DNA of 61,461 nucleotides from an uncultured Pelagibacteraceae bacterium (lineage in GTDB: Bacteria; Pseudomonadota; Alphaproteobacteria; Pelagibacterales; Pelagibacteraceae): assembly GCA_902603925.1 (NCBI GenBank), contig CACKWQ010000004.1:1-61461 (forward strand). The letters run 5' to 3'. A program made the translations under genes and the position numbers. This document shows, in pieces, positions 1 to 8,552 of the stretch. The notes beneath the pieces were generated by a model. The model was not told the DNA's origin and searched no databases. It worked only from the letters and a program-made list of their open reading frames with translations. Position 1 is the first letter of the stretch; every line of letters starts with the position of its first letter.

Positions 1-364
1 TTTAACAGCGTCTTTTGGTTCAACTATGGTTTTGCTTTATGGATACCCTGAAAGTCCATTCGCCCAACCAAAAAATATATTTTTTGGACATCTTCTGACA
101 GCATTTATTGGTGTTGTATTTGTAAATTATATTCCTCTTCCACTATATTTATCTATTCCAATTGCGGTAGGATTTGGGGTATTTGGTATGATATTTTTTA
201 ACGTTACACATCCACCGGCTGGTGGAAACCCTATTATTGTTTTAATGGGCTCTGCATCTTTTGGATATCTTTTTTATCCTATAATTATTGGAGTACTGAT
301 TGTTCTATTGTTTGGGATAATTTTGAATAGATTTATAATGAAAAAGACTTATCCAAAGACATAA
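1..364 (+). CDS. HPP family membrane protein (5' partial)
   Basis: This is the C-terminal part of an HPP-family integral membrane protein. The reading frame is open to the window edge from base 2, so the ATG at 26 is internal and the gene begins outside. Visible signatures are a segment resembling the family's conserved N-terminal helix (GSTMVLLYGYPESPFAQPKN), the name-giving THPPAGGNP motif around codon 70, and three hydrophobic helices. Some HPP proteins of cyanobacteria and chloroplasts are nitrite transporters. The next gene, 106 bases downstream on the same strand, is formate dehydrogenase. A role in formate or other small-anion movement is therefore possible, but this is inference. Confidence 0.85.
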   Translation, partial: LTASFGSTMVLLYGYPESPFAQPKNIFFGHLLTAFIGVVFVNYIPLPLYLSIPIAVGFGVFGMIFFNVTHPPAGGNPIIVLMGSASFGYLFYPIIIGVLIVLLFGIILNRFIMKKTYPKT

Positions 365-459
365 ATTCTAAAAATGATATTAATATTCATTTGCAGGGGG
401 CTATTTATATGCTAGAATTTTTTAATAAAATAAAATTTTTCAAAAAATTTATTTAAACT

Positions 460-466
460 AAGGAGA
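460..466 (+). promoter_or_regulatory. Ribosome binding site of formate dehydrogenase
   Basis: An AAGGAG-type Shine-Dalgarno sequence lies about five bases before the ATG at 471. It fixes the start of the dehydrogenase. Strong sites like this are uncommon in this window, which suggests high translation. Confidence 0.7.
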
Positions 467-470
467 GAAA

Positions 471-1670
471 ATGAAAGTTTTATGTATACTATATGACGAC
501 CCTAAAGGGGGAATGCCAAAATCATATCCTTTATCGGAATTACCAAAAATAGAAAAGTATCCAGACGGAATGACATTACCTTCGCCAAAAGGCCGGGATT
601 ATACCCCAGGGCAATTATTGGGATGTGTGTCAGGTGAGCTTGGTTTAAGAAAATTTTTAGAGAGTAATGGTCACGAATTAGTAGTAACAAATAGTAAGGA
701 TGGAGACGGTTGTGAAGCGGACAAACATATTGTGGATGCTGATATTGTAATATCTCAGCCATTCTTTCCATATTATTTAACTAAAGAGAGAATAGCAAAA
801 GCTAAAAATCTTAAGATGGCTATTACGGCGGGTATTGGCTCAGACCACGTAGATCTACAAGCGGCTATGGATAATAAAATTGATGTTGTGGAAGTAACTT
901 TCTGTAATTCAAGATCTGTAGCAGAACATATAGTAATGATGATTGTATCAATGGTTAGAGATTATCATACCCAACACAGAATTGTTAATGAGGGTGGATG
1001 GAACATTGCTGACGCTGTACAAAGATCATATGATGTTGAAGGAATGCATATTGGTACAGTTGCGGCAGGTAGAATTGGTTTAGATGCATTAAGAAAAATG
1101 AAACCTTTTGATACTCACTTGCATTATTTTGATAGACATAGATTGCCTGAAAGTGTTGAAAAAGAGCTAAATTTAACGTTTCATGAAACGGTTGAGTCAA
1201 TGGTAAAAGTTTGTGATGTAGTGACTATAAACTGCCCTCTCCACCCAGAAACAGAAAATCTATTTGATGATGCAATGATTAGCAAAATGAAAAAAGGTGC
1301 TTATATTGTAAATACAGCAAGAGGTAAAATATGTAATCGTGATGCAATCGCCAAGGCACTTAAAAGCGGTCAATTAAGTGGATACGCTGGCGATGTTTGG
1401 TTTCCACAACCAGCACCAAATGATCACGTTTGGAGAAGCATGCCAAACCATGGAATGACACCGCATACATCTGGAACGTCACTAACAGCACAAGCGAGAT
1501 ATTCAGATGGTGTAAGAGAAATATTAGAATGTTTTTTTGAAGGTAAAGAAATTAGAAATCAATATCTTATCGTAAAAGATGGTCAATTAGCAGGAATGGG
1601 TGCTCATTCGTACAGTAAAGGTTCAGCAACTAGTGGCTCCGAAGAGGCTGCTAAATACAAAAAAGCTTAA
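471..1670 (+). CDS. fdh: NAD-dependent formate dehydrogenase
   Basis: This soluble, cofactor-free enzyme oxidises formate to CO2 with NAD+, the last step of C1 oxidation. The 399-residue protein keeps the numbering of the well-studied 400-residue Pseudomonas enzyme. Asn146, Arg284, Gln313 and His332 are all present as catalytic residues, and Asp221 before Arg222 in YFDRHRLP indicates NAD rather than NADP use. The 2-hydroxyacid dehydrogenase signatures GIGSDHVDL and NTARGK are clear. The start is set by the ribosome site just upstream. A hairpin follows the stop. Together with the glycine cleavage genes in this window it fits the C1 oxidation route known in SAR11. Confidence 0.95.
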   Translation: MKVLCILYDDPKGGMPKSYPLSELPKIEKYPDGMTLPSPKGRDYTPGQLLGCVSGELGLRKFLESNGHELVVTNSKDGDGCEADKHIVDADIVISQPFFPYYLTKERIAKAKNLKMAITAGIGSDHVDLQAAMDNKIDVVEVTFCNSRSVAEHIVMMIVSMVRDYHTQHRIVNEGGWNIADAVQRSYDVEGMHIGTVAAGRIGLDALRKMKPFDTHLHYFDRHRLPESVEKELNLTFHETVESMVKVCDVVTINCPLHPETENLFDDAMISKMKKGAYIVNTARGKICNRDAIAKALKSGQLSGYAGDVWFPQPAPNDHVWRSMPNHGMTPHTSGTSLTAQARYSDGVREILECFFEGKEIRNQYLIVKDGQLAGMGAHSYSKGSATSGSEEAAKYKKA

Positions 1671-1680
1671 TCAATTTAAT

Positions 1681-1710
1681 TAAGGTAGCTGCCTGATGGT
1701 AGCTACCTTA
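1681..1710 (+). terminator. Hairpin after formate dehydrogenase
   Basis: A perfect 10-base-pair inverted repeat (TAAGGTAGCT with AGCTACCTTA) around a 10-base loop sits 11 bases after the fdh stop. There is no long T run after it, so it may act as a terminator or as a transcript-stabilising end. Confidence 0.55.
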
Positions 1711-1752
1711 TACATCATTCAAAAATACTTATAAATAGTTATTCTCTTTAAG

Positions 1753-2328
1753 ATGAGGATTCTAATTTTATCACTATATTTAATTTTACCTATCAATTTT
1801 GCATCTTCTGAAACTTTAAATAAAACATATTTTGGTGGAGGATGTTTTTGGTGTATGGAAGAGTCATTTGAGAAATTGAATGGTGTGAAAGAAGTAATCT
1901 CTGGATATTCTGGAGGCACTACTTCTAATCCAACATACAAGGAAGTAACATTTGGTAACACGGGTCATTTTGAAGTTGTGGAAGTTATTTATGACAAAAA
2001 TATAGTCTCCTATGAAGAATTATTAAAAAATTTTTGGGTTAATATTGATCCATATGATTCTTTTGGTCAATTTTGTGACAAAGGTTATAGCTATAGATCT
2101 GTATTATTTTACAACAATGAATATGAAAAAAGCCTAATTCAAAAGAGTATCTCTGAAATAGAAAATAAATTTAATAAAAGAGTCGTAACTTATTTAAGAA
2201 AATTTGAAGTTTTTTATAAAGCTGAGGATAAACATCAGGACTATTATCAAGAATATTTGATTAACTATTTAATGTATAAGAAAAATTGTGGAAGAGAGGA
2301 ATTGTTAAAAAGAATTTGGAAAAATTAA
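1753..2328 (+). CDS. msrA: Peptide methionine sulfoxide reductase A
   Basis: MsrA reduces methionine-S-sulfoxide in oxidised proteins. The 191-residue product has the active-site signature YFGGGCFWCMEE near residue 30, the GYSGG segment, and the conserved region around FWVNIDPYDSFGQFCDKG. A C-terminal cysteine (KKNCGREE) could be the resolving residue. The first 19 or so residues are hydrophobic and end in FASS, so this copy is probably exported and repairs envelope proteins. Its 3' end overlaps or closely adjoins a small membrane protein gene on the same strand. Confidence 0.93.
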   Translation: MRILILSLYLILPINFASSETLNKTYFGGGCFWCMEESFEKLNGVKEVISGYSGGTTSNPTYKEVTFGNTGHFEVVEVIYDKNIVSYEELLKNFWVNIDPYDSFGQFCDKGYSYRSVLFYNNEYEKSLIQKSISEIENKFNKRVVTYLRKFEVFYKAEDKHQDYYQEYLINYLMYKKNCGREELLKRIWKN

Positions 2329-2486
2329 AAAAATTTATAAAACCTTTTATATTAACTTATGTGCTATTTTCAATAGCTATTGGTTTCTACCCTACATTTG
2401 ATTTTTATTCCTTTAAAGGACAATTAATAATTTTAGGTGTTTCTTTATTTAATGGAATTTCAGGAGTGTATATAAAAAAACTATAA
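2286..2486 (+). CDS. Small hypothetical membrane protein
   Basis: This short frame of up to 66 residues begins inside the 3' end of msrA. It shows a basic N-terminus followed by two hydrophobic stretches (about residues 20-35 and 45-63). No family was recognised. There is no ATG. TTG codons at 2286 and 2316 are the possible starts, and 2316 would nearly avoid the overlap with msrA. It converges on the FAD oxidoreductase gene with a six-base overlap. Position and hydrophobic pattern support a real gene, but the start is uncertain. Confidence 0.45.
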   Translation: MWKRGIVKKNLEKLKKFIKPFILTYVLFSIAIGFYPTFDFYSFKGQLIILGVSLFNGISGVYIKKL

Positions 2487-3584
2487 TACATATGGTTCAG
2501 GTCTAGCTGTACTGTTTAAAACTCTATCAACATCGAAAACACTAATATCAATTGTTTGATATTTGCCAGTTGTTATTAGCTCTGTTAATGCTCTTCCAAT
2601 TCCAGGTGCCTGCATTAATCCTCTGCCTGTAAATCCTGATGCCATATATACATTTTCGTATTTGGGATGTTTTCCTACTACCGCATTATTGTCCAACTTA
2701 TTACAATCATAATAACCAGCCCAGGCACCGGTTAGTTTTAGTTCTTCAAATATTGGCACCCTTTTTGCAAGTGCTGGCCATACAAGCTCATCGTAATGAT
2801 TCCAATCAGGTTCAAGATCTTTTGCATTAAAAGTCGATATCGGCGATCCAGCTAAATACTCTCCGCCTTCTGGTCTCCAGTAAACTCCTGAAGTTAAATC
2901 TCCTGTTAATGGCATTTCCTTTATATACTTTGGACACTTAACTCTAAATACAGTATGTTTTTGGGGAACTACTGGTATATCATCTAACAACTCTTTAGTC
3001 CAACAGCCCGCCGCTGAAACAATTGTTTTAGCATTTATTTCAGAAAGACTTTTTACATAGCCCTTAATAAATTTGGCTCCTAGTTCTTCGGCCTTACTTT
3101 TTAATGCTCCATGAAAAAGGAATGGATCGATCCATCCCTCTGTTTCATTATCTGTATATGTGGCTGTTTCAATACCCTCATCATTTATGTATGGAAAAAT
3201 ATTTGATAAGTCCGAGCCTTTAATATTTTTGGTACCAGCCTCACATTCTTTGTGATTTTCAAGTGCCTTGTACTGTTCCTCTGCTTTATCTTTGCCAAAC
3301 ATAAGTAAATATCCATTTGGAACTATGCTTGCTGTTGGATTTGGGTTTTTTTTTGTTTTTAAATGTTTTGGTAGGTTAAAAATAAATTCCCTAGCAAACT
3401 TTCCTAATAAAATGTTTTCTTTTTGGAAAAATTGTCTTCTAAAACCTCCTAATGATAGAGGAAATGAGGCTATTTTATAAGTAGGATCTCTCTCAATTAC
3501 TTTAACTTTCCTGCCCTCTTTAGACAAAAAATAAGCGGTTGCTGTACCTATTATTCCGCCACCAATTATAACTACATCATCCAT
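2481..3584 (-). CDS. FAD-dependent amino acid/sarcosine oxidase-like protein (DAO family)
   Basis: This 367-residue flavoprotein belongs to the DAO superfamily, which oxidises amines or amino acids such as sarcosine, glycine or D-amino acids. The N-terminus has the dinucleotide-binding motif VVIIGGGIIGTATAYFLS with an acidic residue (VIERD) at the end of the second strand. The C-terminus carries the typical GFTGRGLMQAPGIGRALTELI segment. The substrate cannot be told from sequence alone. It starts one base after the tspO stop, so the two form an operon. Confidence 0.85.
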   Translation of the reverse strand: MDDVVIIGGGIIGTATAYFLSKEGRKVKVIERDPTYKIASFPLSLGGFRRQFFQKENILLGKFAREFIFNLPKHLKTKKNPNPTASIVPNGYLLMFGKDKAEEQYKALENHKECEAGTKNIKGSDLSNIFPYINDEGIETATYTDNETEGWIDPFLFHGALKSKAEELGAKFIKGYVKSLSEINAKTIVSAAGCWTKELLDDIPVVPQKHTVFRVKCPKYIKEMPLTGDLTSGVYWRPEGGEYLAGSPISTFNAKDLEPDWNHYDELVWPALAKRVPIFEELKLTGAWAGYYDCNKLDNNAVVGKHPKYENVYMASGFTGRGLMQAPGIGRALTELITTGKYQTIDISVFDVDRVLNSTARPEPYVL

Positions 3585-3585
3585 T

Positions 3586-4053
3586 TTAATTTATTATTAG
3601 TAAACTTGTATTGAGAATTAATGCATAAACAGTCCAAAGTAAATATGGAATCATTAGATAGTAACTTAATTTGCTCAACTTTTTAAATCTATTCATCAAA
3701 AATAATATAAACAATATGATTACAATTATATTAACTAGTGCGACGAAAATATCATGCATAACGAAAAAAACTATACTCCATGTTGTATTAAAAAATATGT
3801 GAATTAAATAGACAAAAATTAATCCTACATCTTTTGTGTTTTTATGCCAGGCTGACCAAATTGCAATTGTCATAAATAAATAGAGTATTGTCCAAACAGG
3901 TGCAAAAATCCAATCAGGTGGATTGAAAGGTGCCTTATTTAAAGTAGAGTACCATGGCTCTTTATATGACATTGTAGATATTGCTCCGATAAAAGATGCC
4001 GAATATGTAATAATTCCAAGGATTAAAAAAGATATAAATTTATTTTTTAACAT
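3586..4053 (-). CDS. tspO: TspO/MBR family membrane protein
   Basis: TspO is a five-helix membrane protein that binds porphyrins and cholesterol-like ligands; in photosynthetic alphaproteobacteria it is linked to light and oxygen regulation. The 155 residues include the family signature PWYSTLNKAPFNPPDWIFAPVW at about residues 33-55 and tryptophan-rich helices after it. It precedes the DAO oxidase gene with one base between them. Its start lies only 23 bases from the divergent SDR gene, so both promoters must share or overlap that short region. Confidence 0.93.
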   Translation of the reverse strand: MLKNKFISFLILGIITYSASFIGAISTMSYKEPWYSTLNKAPFNPPDWIFAPVWTILYLFMTIAIWSAWHKNTKDVGLIFVYLIHIFFNTTWSIVFFVMHDIFVALVNIIVIILFILFLMNRFKKLSKLSYYLMIPYLLWTVYALILNTSLLIIN

Positions 4054-4076
4054 TTTAATATATATATCATTTCATT

Positions 4077-4835
4077 ATGAATGATAAAACTATTTGGATT
4101 ACTGGTGCAAGCACAGGAATTGGTAAAGCCCTAGCCATAAAATTTGCAAAAAATGGATGGAATGTAGCAGCATCTGCAAGAAGAGAAAATCTTTTAAAAG
4201 AATTGGAAGAATCAAATAAAAATATTTATTCATTTCCACTAGATGTGACAGATAAGAAAAAATGTATAGAAGTTTTTAAGAAAATTGAAAATAAATTTAA
4301 GAATATTAATATATCCTTTTTTTCAACTGGTACATGGGATCCAAGAAAGGAAAAAGAGATTGATGTTGAGCAAATTGAAAATGTAATGAAAGTAAATTTT
4401 TTTGGAACATTAAATTGTATTAAAAGTGTTGAGAAATACTATAGAGATAAAAGGAGTGGACACATTTCGATTGTTTCGTCAATTGCAGGTTATAGAGGAT
4501 TGCCTAATTCAACGGGTTATGGACCTTCAAAGTCAGCATTAAATAATCTTGCAGAAAGCTTGTTTTTCGATTTTAAAAGATATGGAGTTAGAGTTTCTTT
4601 GATTTCTCCTGGATTTATTAAAACACCTATGACAGATAAAAATGATTTCAAAATGCCATTTTTAAAGACCGTTGAATATGCTGCAGAAAAGATATTTGAA
4701 GGGCTTACAAAAACAAATCAATTTGAAATTCATTTTCCAAAACAACTCACATTAATATTAAAGTTTTTAAAAATATTACCTAATAGTTGGTATTTAGGAC
4801 TTGTAAGCAAACTTACAAAATATCAAAAACGCTAA
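4077..4835 (+). CDS. Short-chain dehydrogenase/reductase
   Basis: This 252-residue SDR oxidoreductase has the cofactor motif TGASTGIG (residues 10-17), the catalytic serine at 135 in IVSSIAGYRG, and Tyr148/Lys152 in YGPSK. An arginine pair after the second strand (SARRENL) suggests NADP. SDR genes of this kind travel with CFA-type methyltransferase, DUF1365, flavin amine oxidase and DUF3833 genes in other proteobacteria. Here it faces that cluster and overlaps the DUF3833 gene by four bases, so it may belong functionally to the same pathway. Confidence 0.88.
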   Translation: MNDKTIWITGASTGIGKALAIKFAKNGWNVAASARRENLLKELEESNKNIYSFPLDVTDKKKCIEVFKKIENKFKNINISFFSTGTWDPRKEKEIDVEQIENVMKVNFFGTLNCIKSVEKYYRDKRSGHISIVSSIAGYRGLPNSTGYGPSKSALNNLAESLFFDFKRYGVRVSLISPGFIKTPMTDKNDFKMPFLKTVEYAAEKIFEGLTKTNQFEIHFPKQLTLILKFLKILPNSWYLGLVSKLTKYQKR

Positions 4836-5377
4836 TCTTTAATAAACATTACTGTTAGCTCGGCTACTTTAATTCCAAACTTTGTCATTTTTGCTCTGTT
4901 GATAGCAACTCTTTCATCTTGCATGAAAATCCAATCATCAAATGTAATTTTTATCTCCCTACCCTTTACTGGAACTAATAAAACATATTCAAATTTGAAT
5001 GTTGGACCATAAGAGTATCCTTTGGCAGTGCCAACTACATCGCCTGCTGTACCTTCGTAATTATGTTCATCTATTTTAGTAATCTGCCACTGTCTATTTT
5101 GAATCTCGCCGTCAGTCCAATTAAATTTTTCATCCAGTATCAGTTGTTTTCCATCCCAGTTACCAGTGAGCTCTGCAGAAAACTGTCTTGTAACCTTTCC
5201 TGATCTATTCTGCAAAATACCCCAGGCTTTAACATTTCCAGATAAATATTGTTCGATAATTAATCTAGGTTTTTGATTTTTAAAGTCTTCAGGTTTCATG
5301 CTTTGATTAGTTGAACAGTTTGTAATAAAAAGTATACATATAAGCAATAATAAATTTTTAATTTTCATTAAGATCAA
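4832..5377 (-). CDS. DUF3833 family lipoprotein
   Basis: The product is a 181-residue lipoprotein. The N-terminus is a short hydrophobic signal with a lipobox-like LFITNC, placing the mature protein on a membrane facing the periplasm. The rest is a beta-rich barrel-like domain with the DUF3833 pattern (FSAELTGNWDGKQLILDEKF, GEIQNRQW, DDWIFMQDERVAINRA). The molecular function is unknown. It is the last gene of the amine oxidase-DUF1365-methyltransferase cluster and overlaps the methyltransferase gene by four bases. Confidence 0.85.
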   Translation of the reverse strand: MILMKIKNLLLLICILFITNCSTNQSMKPEDFKNQKPRLIIEQYLSGNVKAWGILQNRSGKVTRQFSAELTGNWDGKQLILDEKFNWTDGEIQNRQWQITKIDEHNYEGTAGDVVGTAKGYSYGPTFKFEYVLLVPVKGREIKITFDDWIFMQDERVAINRAKMTKFGIKVAELTVMFIKD

Positions 5378-6552
5378 TTTTTATTCATCGAAAATTGAAT
5401 TAAATCAATATTCTTTGCTTTAAATCCAGCTTCACAATAAGATAAATAGAAATTCCACATTCTTCTAAAAGTTTCATCAAAACCTTGTTTTGAAATGATA
5501 TCCCACTTTTTTTGAAAGTCATTTCTCCAAATTCTAAGGGTATTTGAATAATCTAAACCATAAGAATTACATTTATCAAAGTTAAGACCATTTTGAATTG
5601 AAAGTTTAAGTATCTCTTTTTTACAAGGTAAAAAACCACCAGGAAATATATATTTTTGTATAAAATCTGTTTTTAATTTGTACCTATTGTAGATTTTATC
5701 ATCTATTGTAATAGCCTGAATTGCAGCAACACCACCAGCTTGTAAACTATCTTTAATTTTTTTGAAATATCCGGGAAGATAATTTTTTCCAACAGCTTCA
5801 ATCATTTCTATGGAGGCAACGGAATTATATTTGCTATTTACATCTCTATAATCTAACATTTTAATGTTTACTTTTTCATTTAAACCATTTTTATGCATTC
5901 TTTTCTTTGCAAACTCATATTGTTTTTTTGATATGGTTATGCAATCCAAATTCACATCGTAATTTTTTCCGATGTACTCTGCAAATCCTCCCCATCCACA
6001 ACCAATCTCTAAAATTTTATCACCAACTTTTGGTTTTACCAAATTCGATAATTTTTTATATTTGTTAATTTGTGCATTTTCTAAATCATTTTTTTTATCT
6101 TCAAAAATTGCGCTGGAATATGTTAATGTTTTATCTAACCACAAAGAGAAAAATTCATTACCTAAATCATAATGTTTAGCAATATTTTCCCTGCTCTTTT
6201 TCTTTGTATTTTTAAAAAAAATATTTTTAAAAAAATTTGTAATTGGAAAATCTAGCACACCGGAAAATTTATGAACTTTATTGATATTTTTTGCAGCAAT
6301 CTCAATTAAATCAGTTAAATTGTCGGTTTCAAAGTCTCCTCTCATATAGGACTCTGCTAGTCCAATACTACCTTTATTTATGATTTCTAATGTTAACCCT
6401 GGTTTTTTTAATATTAGAGTAACTGTTTTTCCATGGTTATTTTTTCCTAATAATGTCAAGCTTCCATCGTAATTGATAAATTTAATTTTACCATATGATA
6501 TGTCTTTGAGTGAATTAAAAACGATACGATCAGAAATTTTTCTTAAATTCAT
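5374..6552 (-). CDS. Cyclopropane-fatty-acyl-phospholipid synthase-like methyltransferase
   Basis: This SAM-dependent methyltransferase acts on unsaturated acyl chains of membrane phospholipids. The 392-residue protein has the substrate-entry motif HYDLGNEFFSLWLD (residues 127-140), the SAM-binding loop LEIGCGWGG (181-189), and a conserved glutamate at 252 in IEAVGKNY. Compared with E. coli CFA synthase, the active-site cysteine is serine (YSSA, residue 147) and the bicarbonate-binding HTIG region is QAITI. It may therefore make methyl or methylene products rather than cyclopropane. It shares a one-base junction with DUF1365 and overlaps DUF3833. Confidence 0.9.
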   Translation of the reverse strand: MNLRKISDRIVFNSLKDISYGKIKFINYDGSLTLLGKNNHGKTVTLILKKPGLTLEIINKGSIGLAESYMRGDFETDNLTDLIEIAAKNINKVHKFSGVLDFPITNFFKNIFFKNTKKKSRENIAKHYDLGNEFFSLWLDKTLTYSSAIFEDKKNDLENAQINKYKKLSNLVKPKVGDKILEIGCGWGGFAEYIGKNYDVNLDCITISKKQYEFAKKRMHKNGLNEKVNIKMLDYRDVNSKYNSVASIEMIEAVGKNYLPGYFKKIKDSLQAGGVAAIQAITIDDKIYNRYKLKTDFIQKYIFPGGFLPCKKEILKLSIQNGLNFDKCNSYGLDYSNTLRIWRNDFQKKWDIISKQGFDETFRRMWNFYLSYCEAGFKAKNIDLIQFSMNKN

Positions 6553-7316
6553 TATTTTTCAAAACTTACATTATTTTTTATTTTTATAACTTTTTTAATG
6601 AATTTAATTCTTTTTAACCATAATCTTAATGCCTCAAAATGTATCGCTGAAATTATTTTAAAAGTCATTAACGGGTGTTTTAAATAAGAAATTAAAAGAT
6701 TTTTGCTGTTTAGCTTCATTTTTTGTCCATCTTGGGAGGCAAAAAGCAATTTTCCCTTATTATCTCTTTGATCAATAATAATAGAAATTTTTTTTCCAGG
6801 TTTTAAAATTTTAAAATTATAAGTTGAATTTAAATTCATGAAAGGTGAAACGTGAAATTTTTTTTCACAATGATTTTTAATAACAGCATTATCTTTGGTT
6901 TTAAAAACATATGTATGTTGTTCTCCAAATGTATTTTTAACTTCATACATTATTGAAATTAATGATGACGTCTTGTCAAATATAAAAAAAATACTTAATG
7001 GATTAAATACATATCCCAAAATTCGTGGGTAGCAGAGTAAATTAACGCATCCAATTTCTTTTTTTATACCTGCTTCATCAAGTTGTTTTTTTACCCATTT
7101 TTTCAATGAAGAACCATCTCTGTCACCATGATCTTTATCAAAAAAACTTATTAGATTAAACTTATTGTGTGAAAAAAAAGGAATATTTTTATCAATTTTA
7201 TCTATTTCATTTAGATTAATATACAAAGAAAAAACCTTGTATTTAAAAAAATGTTCTTTAGGTTTAAATCTCTTGTGAATAAGATTGCCTATGTATAAAC
7301 AAGAATTGTTAATCAT
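6552..7316 (-). CDS. DUF1365 family protein
   Basis: This is a 254-residue member of DUF1365. The family signature is visible in CYPRILGYVFNPLSIFFIFD and in YEVKNTFGEQHTYVF. The biochemical role is not established. These proteins almost always sit between a flavin amine oxidase and a CFA-like methyltransferase, as here, and are thought to act in modification of unsaturated fatty acids. Its start overlaps the end of the amine oxidase gene by eight bases and its stop touches the methyltransferase start, so the three are translated together. Confidence 0.9.
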   Translation of the reverse strand: MINNSCLYIGNLIHKRFKPKEHFFKYKVFSLYINLNEIDKIDKNIPFFSHNKFNLISFFDKDHGDRDGSSLKKWVKKQLDEAGIKKEIGCVNLLCYPRILGYVFNPLSIFFIFDKTSSLISIMYEVKNTFGEQHTYVFKTKDNAVIKNHCEKKFHVSPFMNLNSTYNFKILKPGKKISIIIDQRDNKGKLLFASQDGQKMKLNSKNLLISYLKHPLMTFKIISAIHFEALRLWLKRIKFIKKVIKIKNNVSFEK

Positions 7317-8547
7317 TAAAATTTTTTATCATTACTAGCGACGATTTTATTCCATCTTCATGAAAACCGTAACCAAAATAACTTCCACAATATAAAATAT
7401 TTTTTTTATTCTGAATATTTTTTAACAATTTTTGGTTATCAAGCGCTGCTTTATCATAATATGGATGTGTAAAATTAATTTTCTTAATTATTTTATTTTG
7501 ATCAATTTTATAAATTGGATTTAGGGACAAAAAAAAATTTTTTTTGGTTTTTAGATTTTGCAATAAATTTAACCAATAAGTAATCGAATTTTTAGTATTA
7601 TCGTCTTTATCTACATTGGAGTTCCATGAGGACCAGACCTTTTTGTTTTTCGGCATTACAATTTCGTCAGTATGGATAACAGCGACATTTTTTTTATACT
7701 TAAAATTCGAGAGGATACTTTTTTCTTCCTCAGTGGGATTAGTTAAGAGAGATAGGGTTTCGTCTGCGTGAGCTGCAATAACTACTTTGTCATAATCGAA
7801 AAATTCATTATTACCTCCATAATATATCTTTACTCCCTTAGAATAACTTTCAACCCTATTTATCTCATAATTTTTAAAGTGTTCTCCGCTAATTGTTCTT
7901 AAAATTTTGTTTACGTAAGTTCTGCTTCTATTTTTAATTGTGTACCATTGTGGTCTATTTTTAAGATTAAATAATCCATGATTTTGAAAAAACTTTAAAA
8001 AGAATTTTAAAGGCATTTTTTTTGCCTCATAAGGTGGCATAGACCAAATAGCAGACACCATTGGAACAATATGGTAATTAATAAAATATTTAGACATTTT
8101 CTCTTTTTTAAGAAAGTCATCTAATGTCAAATTATCGTTTATATCTTTTATATTATTACTTTTTTTATAAAATTTAATAATTTCCAAAAACATTTTAAAA
8201 AAATTAAAATTTATAAGGTTTTTTTTGTTTGAAAAAATTCCAAAGAAACCTTTACCACAGTATTCTATATTTGTGCCTTTGACCGAAACCGAGAAACTCA
8301 TATTACTTTTTTCAATCTCAATGTTGTTTTCATCCAAAAACTTTATAAAATTTGGATAAGTCTTATAATTAAAAACAATAAAACCTATATCCACAGGTAC
8401 GTTTTTTTCACCGTCTTTGATATCTAGAGTATAAGAATGGCCACCAAAATGATTCTCTTTTTCAAATAAATCAACCTTGTGATTTTTAGATAAATAATGA
8501 GCAGCACTTAAACCAGATATACCTGATCCAACTACTGCTATTCTCAT
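7309..8547 (-). CDS. Flavin-dependent amine oxidase/desaturase-like protein
   Basis: This 412-residue FAD/NAD(P)-binding protein begins with RIAVVGSGISGLSAAHYLS and the acidic DLFEKENHFGGHSYT segment typical of the amine oxidase and phytoene desaturase superfamily. It ends in LYCGSYFGYGFHEDG, a conserved C-terminal FAD contact. Proteins of this type next to DUF1365 and CFA-like genes have been linked to oxidation of modified fatty acids, including furan fatty acids, in Rhodobacter. The gene starts only five bases after the gcvP stop, so it may be transcribed from the glycine riboswitch promoter. Confidence 0.85.
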   Translation of the reverse strand: MRIAVVGSGISGLSAAHYLSKNHKVDLFEKENHFGGHSYTLDIKDGEKNVPVDIGFIVFNYKTYPNFIKFLDENNIEIEKSNMSFSVSVKGTNIEYCGKGFFGIFSNKKNLINFNFFKMFLEIIKFYKKSNNIKDINDNLTLDDFLKKEKMSKYFINYHIVPMVSAIWSMPPYEAKKMPLKFFLKFFQNHGLFNLKNRPQWYTIKNRSRTYVNKILRTISGEHFKNYEINRVESYSKGVKIYYGGNNEFFDYDKVVIAAHADETLSLLTNPTEEEKSILSNFKYKKNVAVIHTDEIVMPKNKKVWSSWNSNVDKDDNTKNSITYWLNLLQNLKTKKNFFLSLNPIYKIDQNKIIKKINFTHPYYDKAALDNQKLLKNIQNKKNILYCGSYFGYGFHEDGIKSSLVMIKNFND

Positions 8548-8552
8548 TAATT

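Noticed and set aside
409..456. A 15-codon frame (MLEFFNKIKFFKKFI) just before formate dehydrogenase, possibly a leader peptide.
   Set aside because: It is too short, low in complexity and rich in A and T; no regulatory structure accompanies it.
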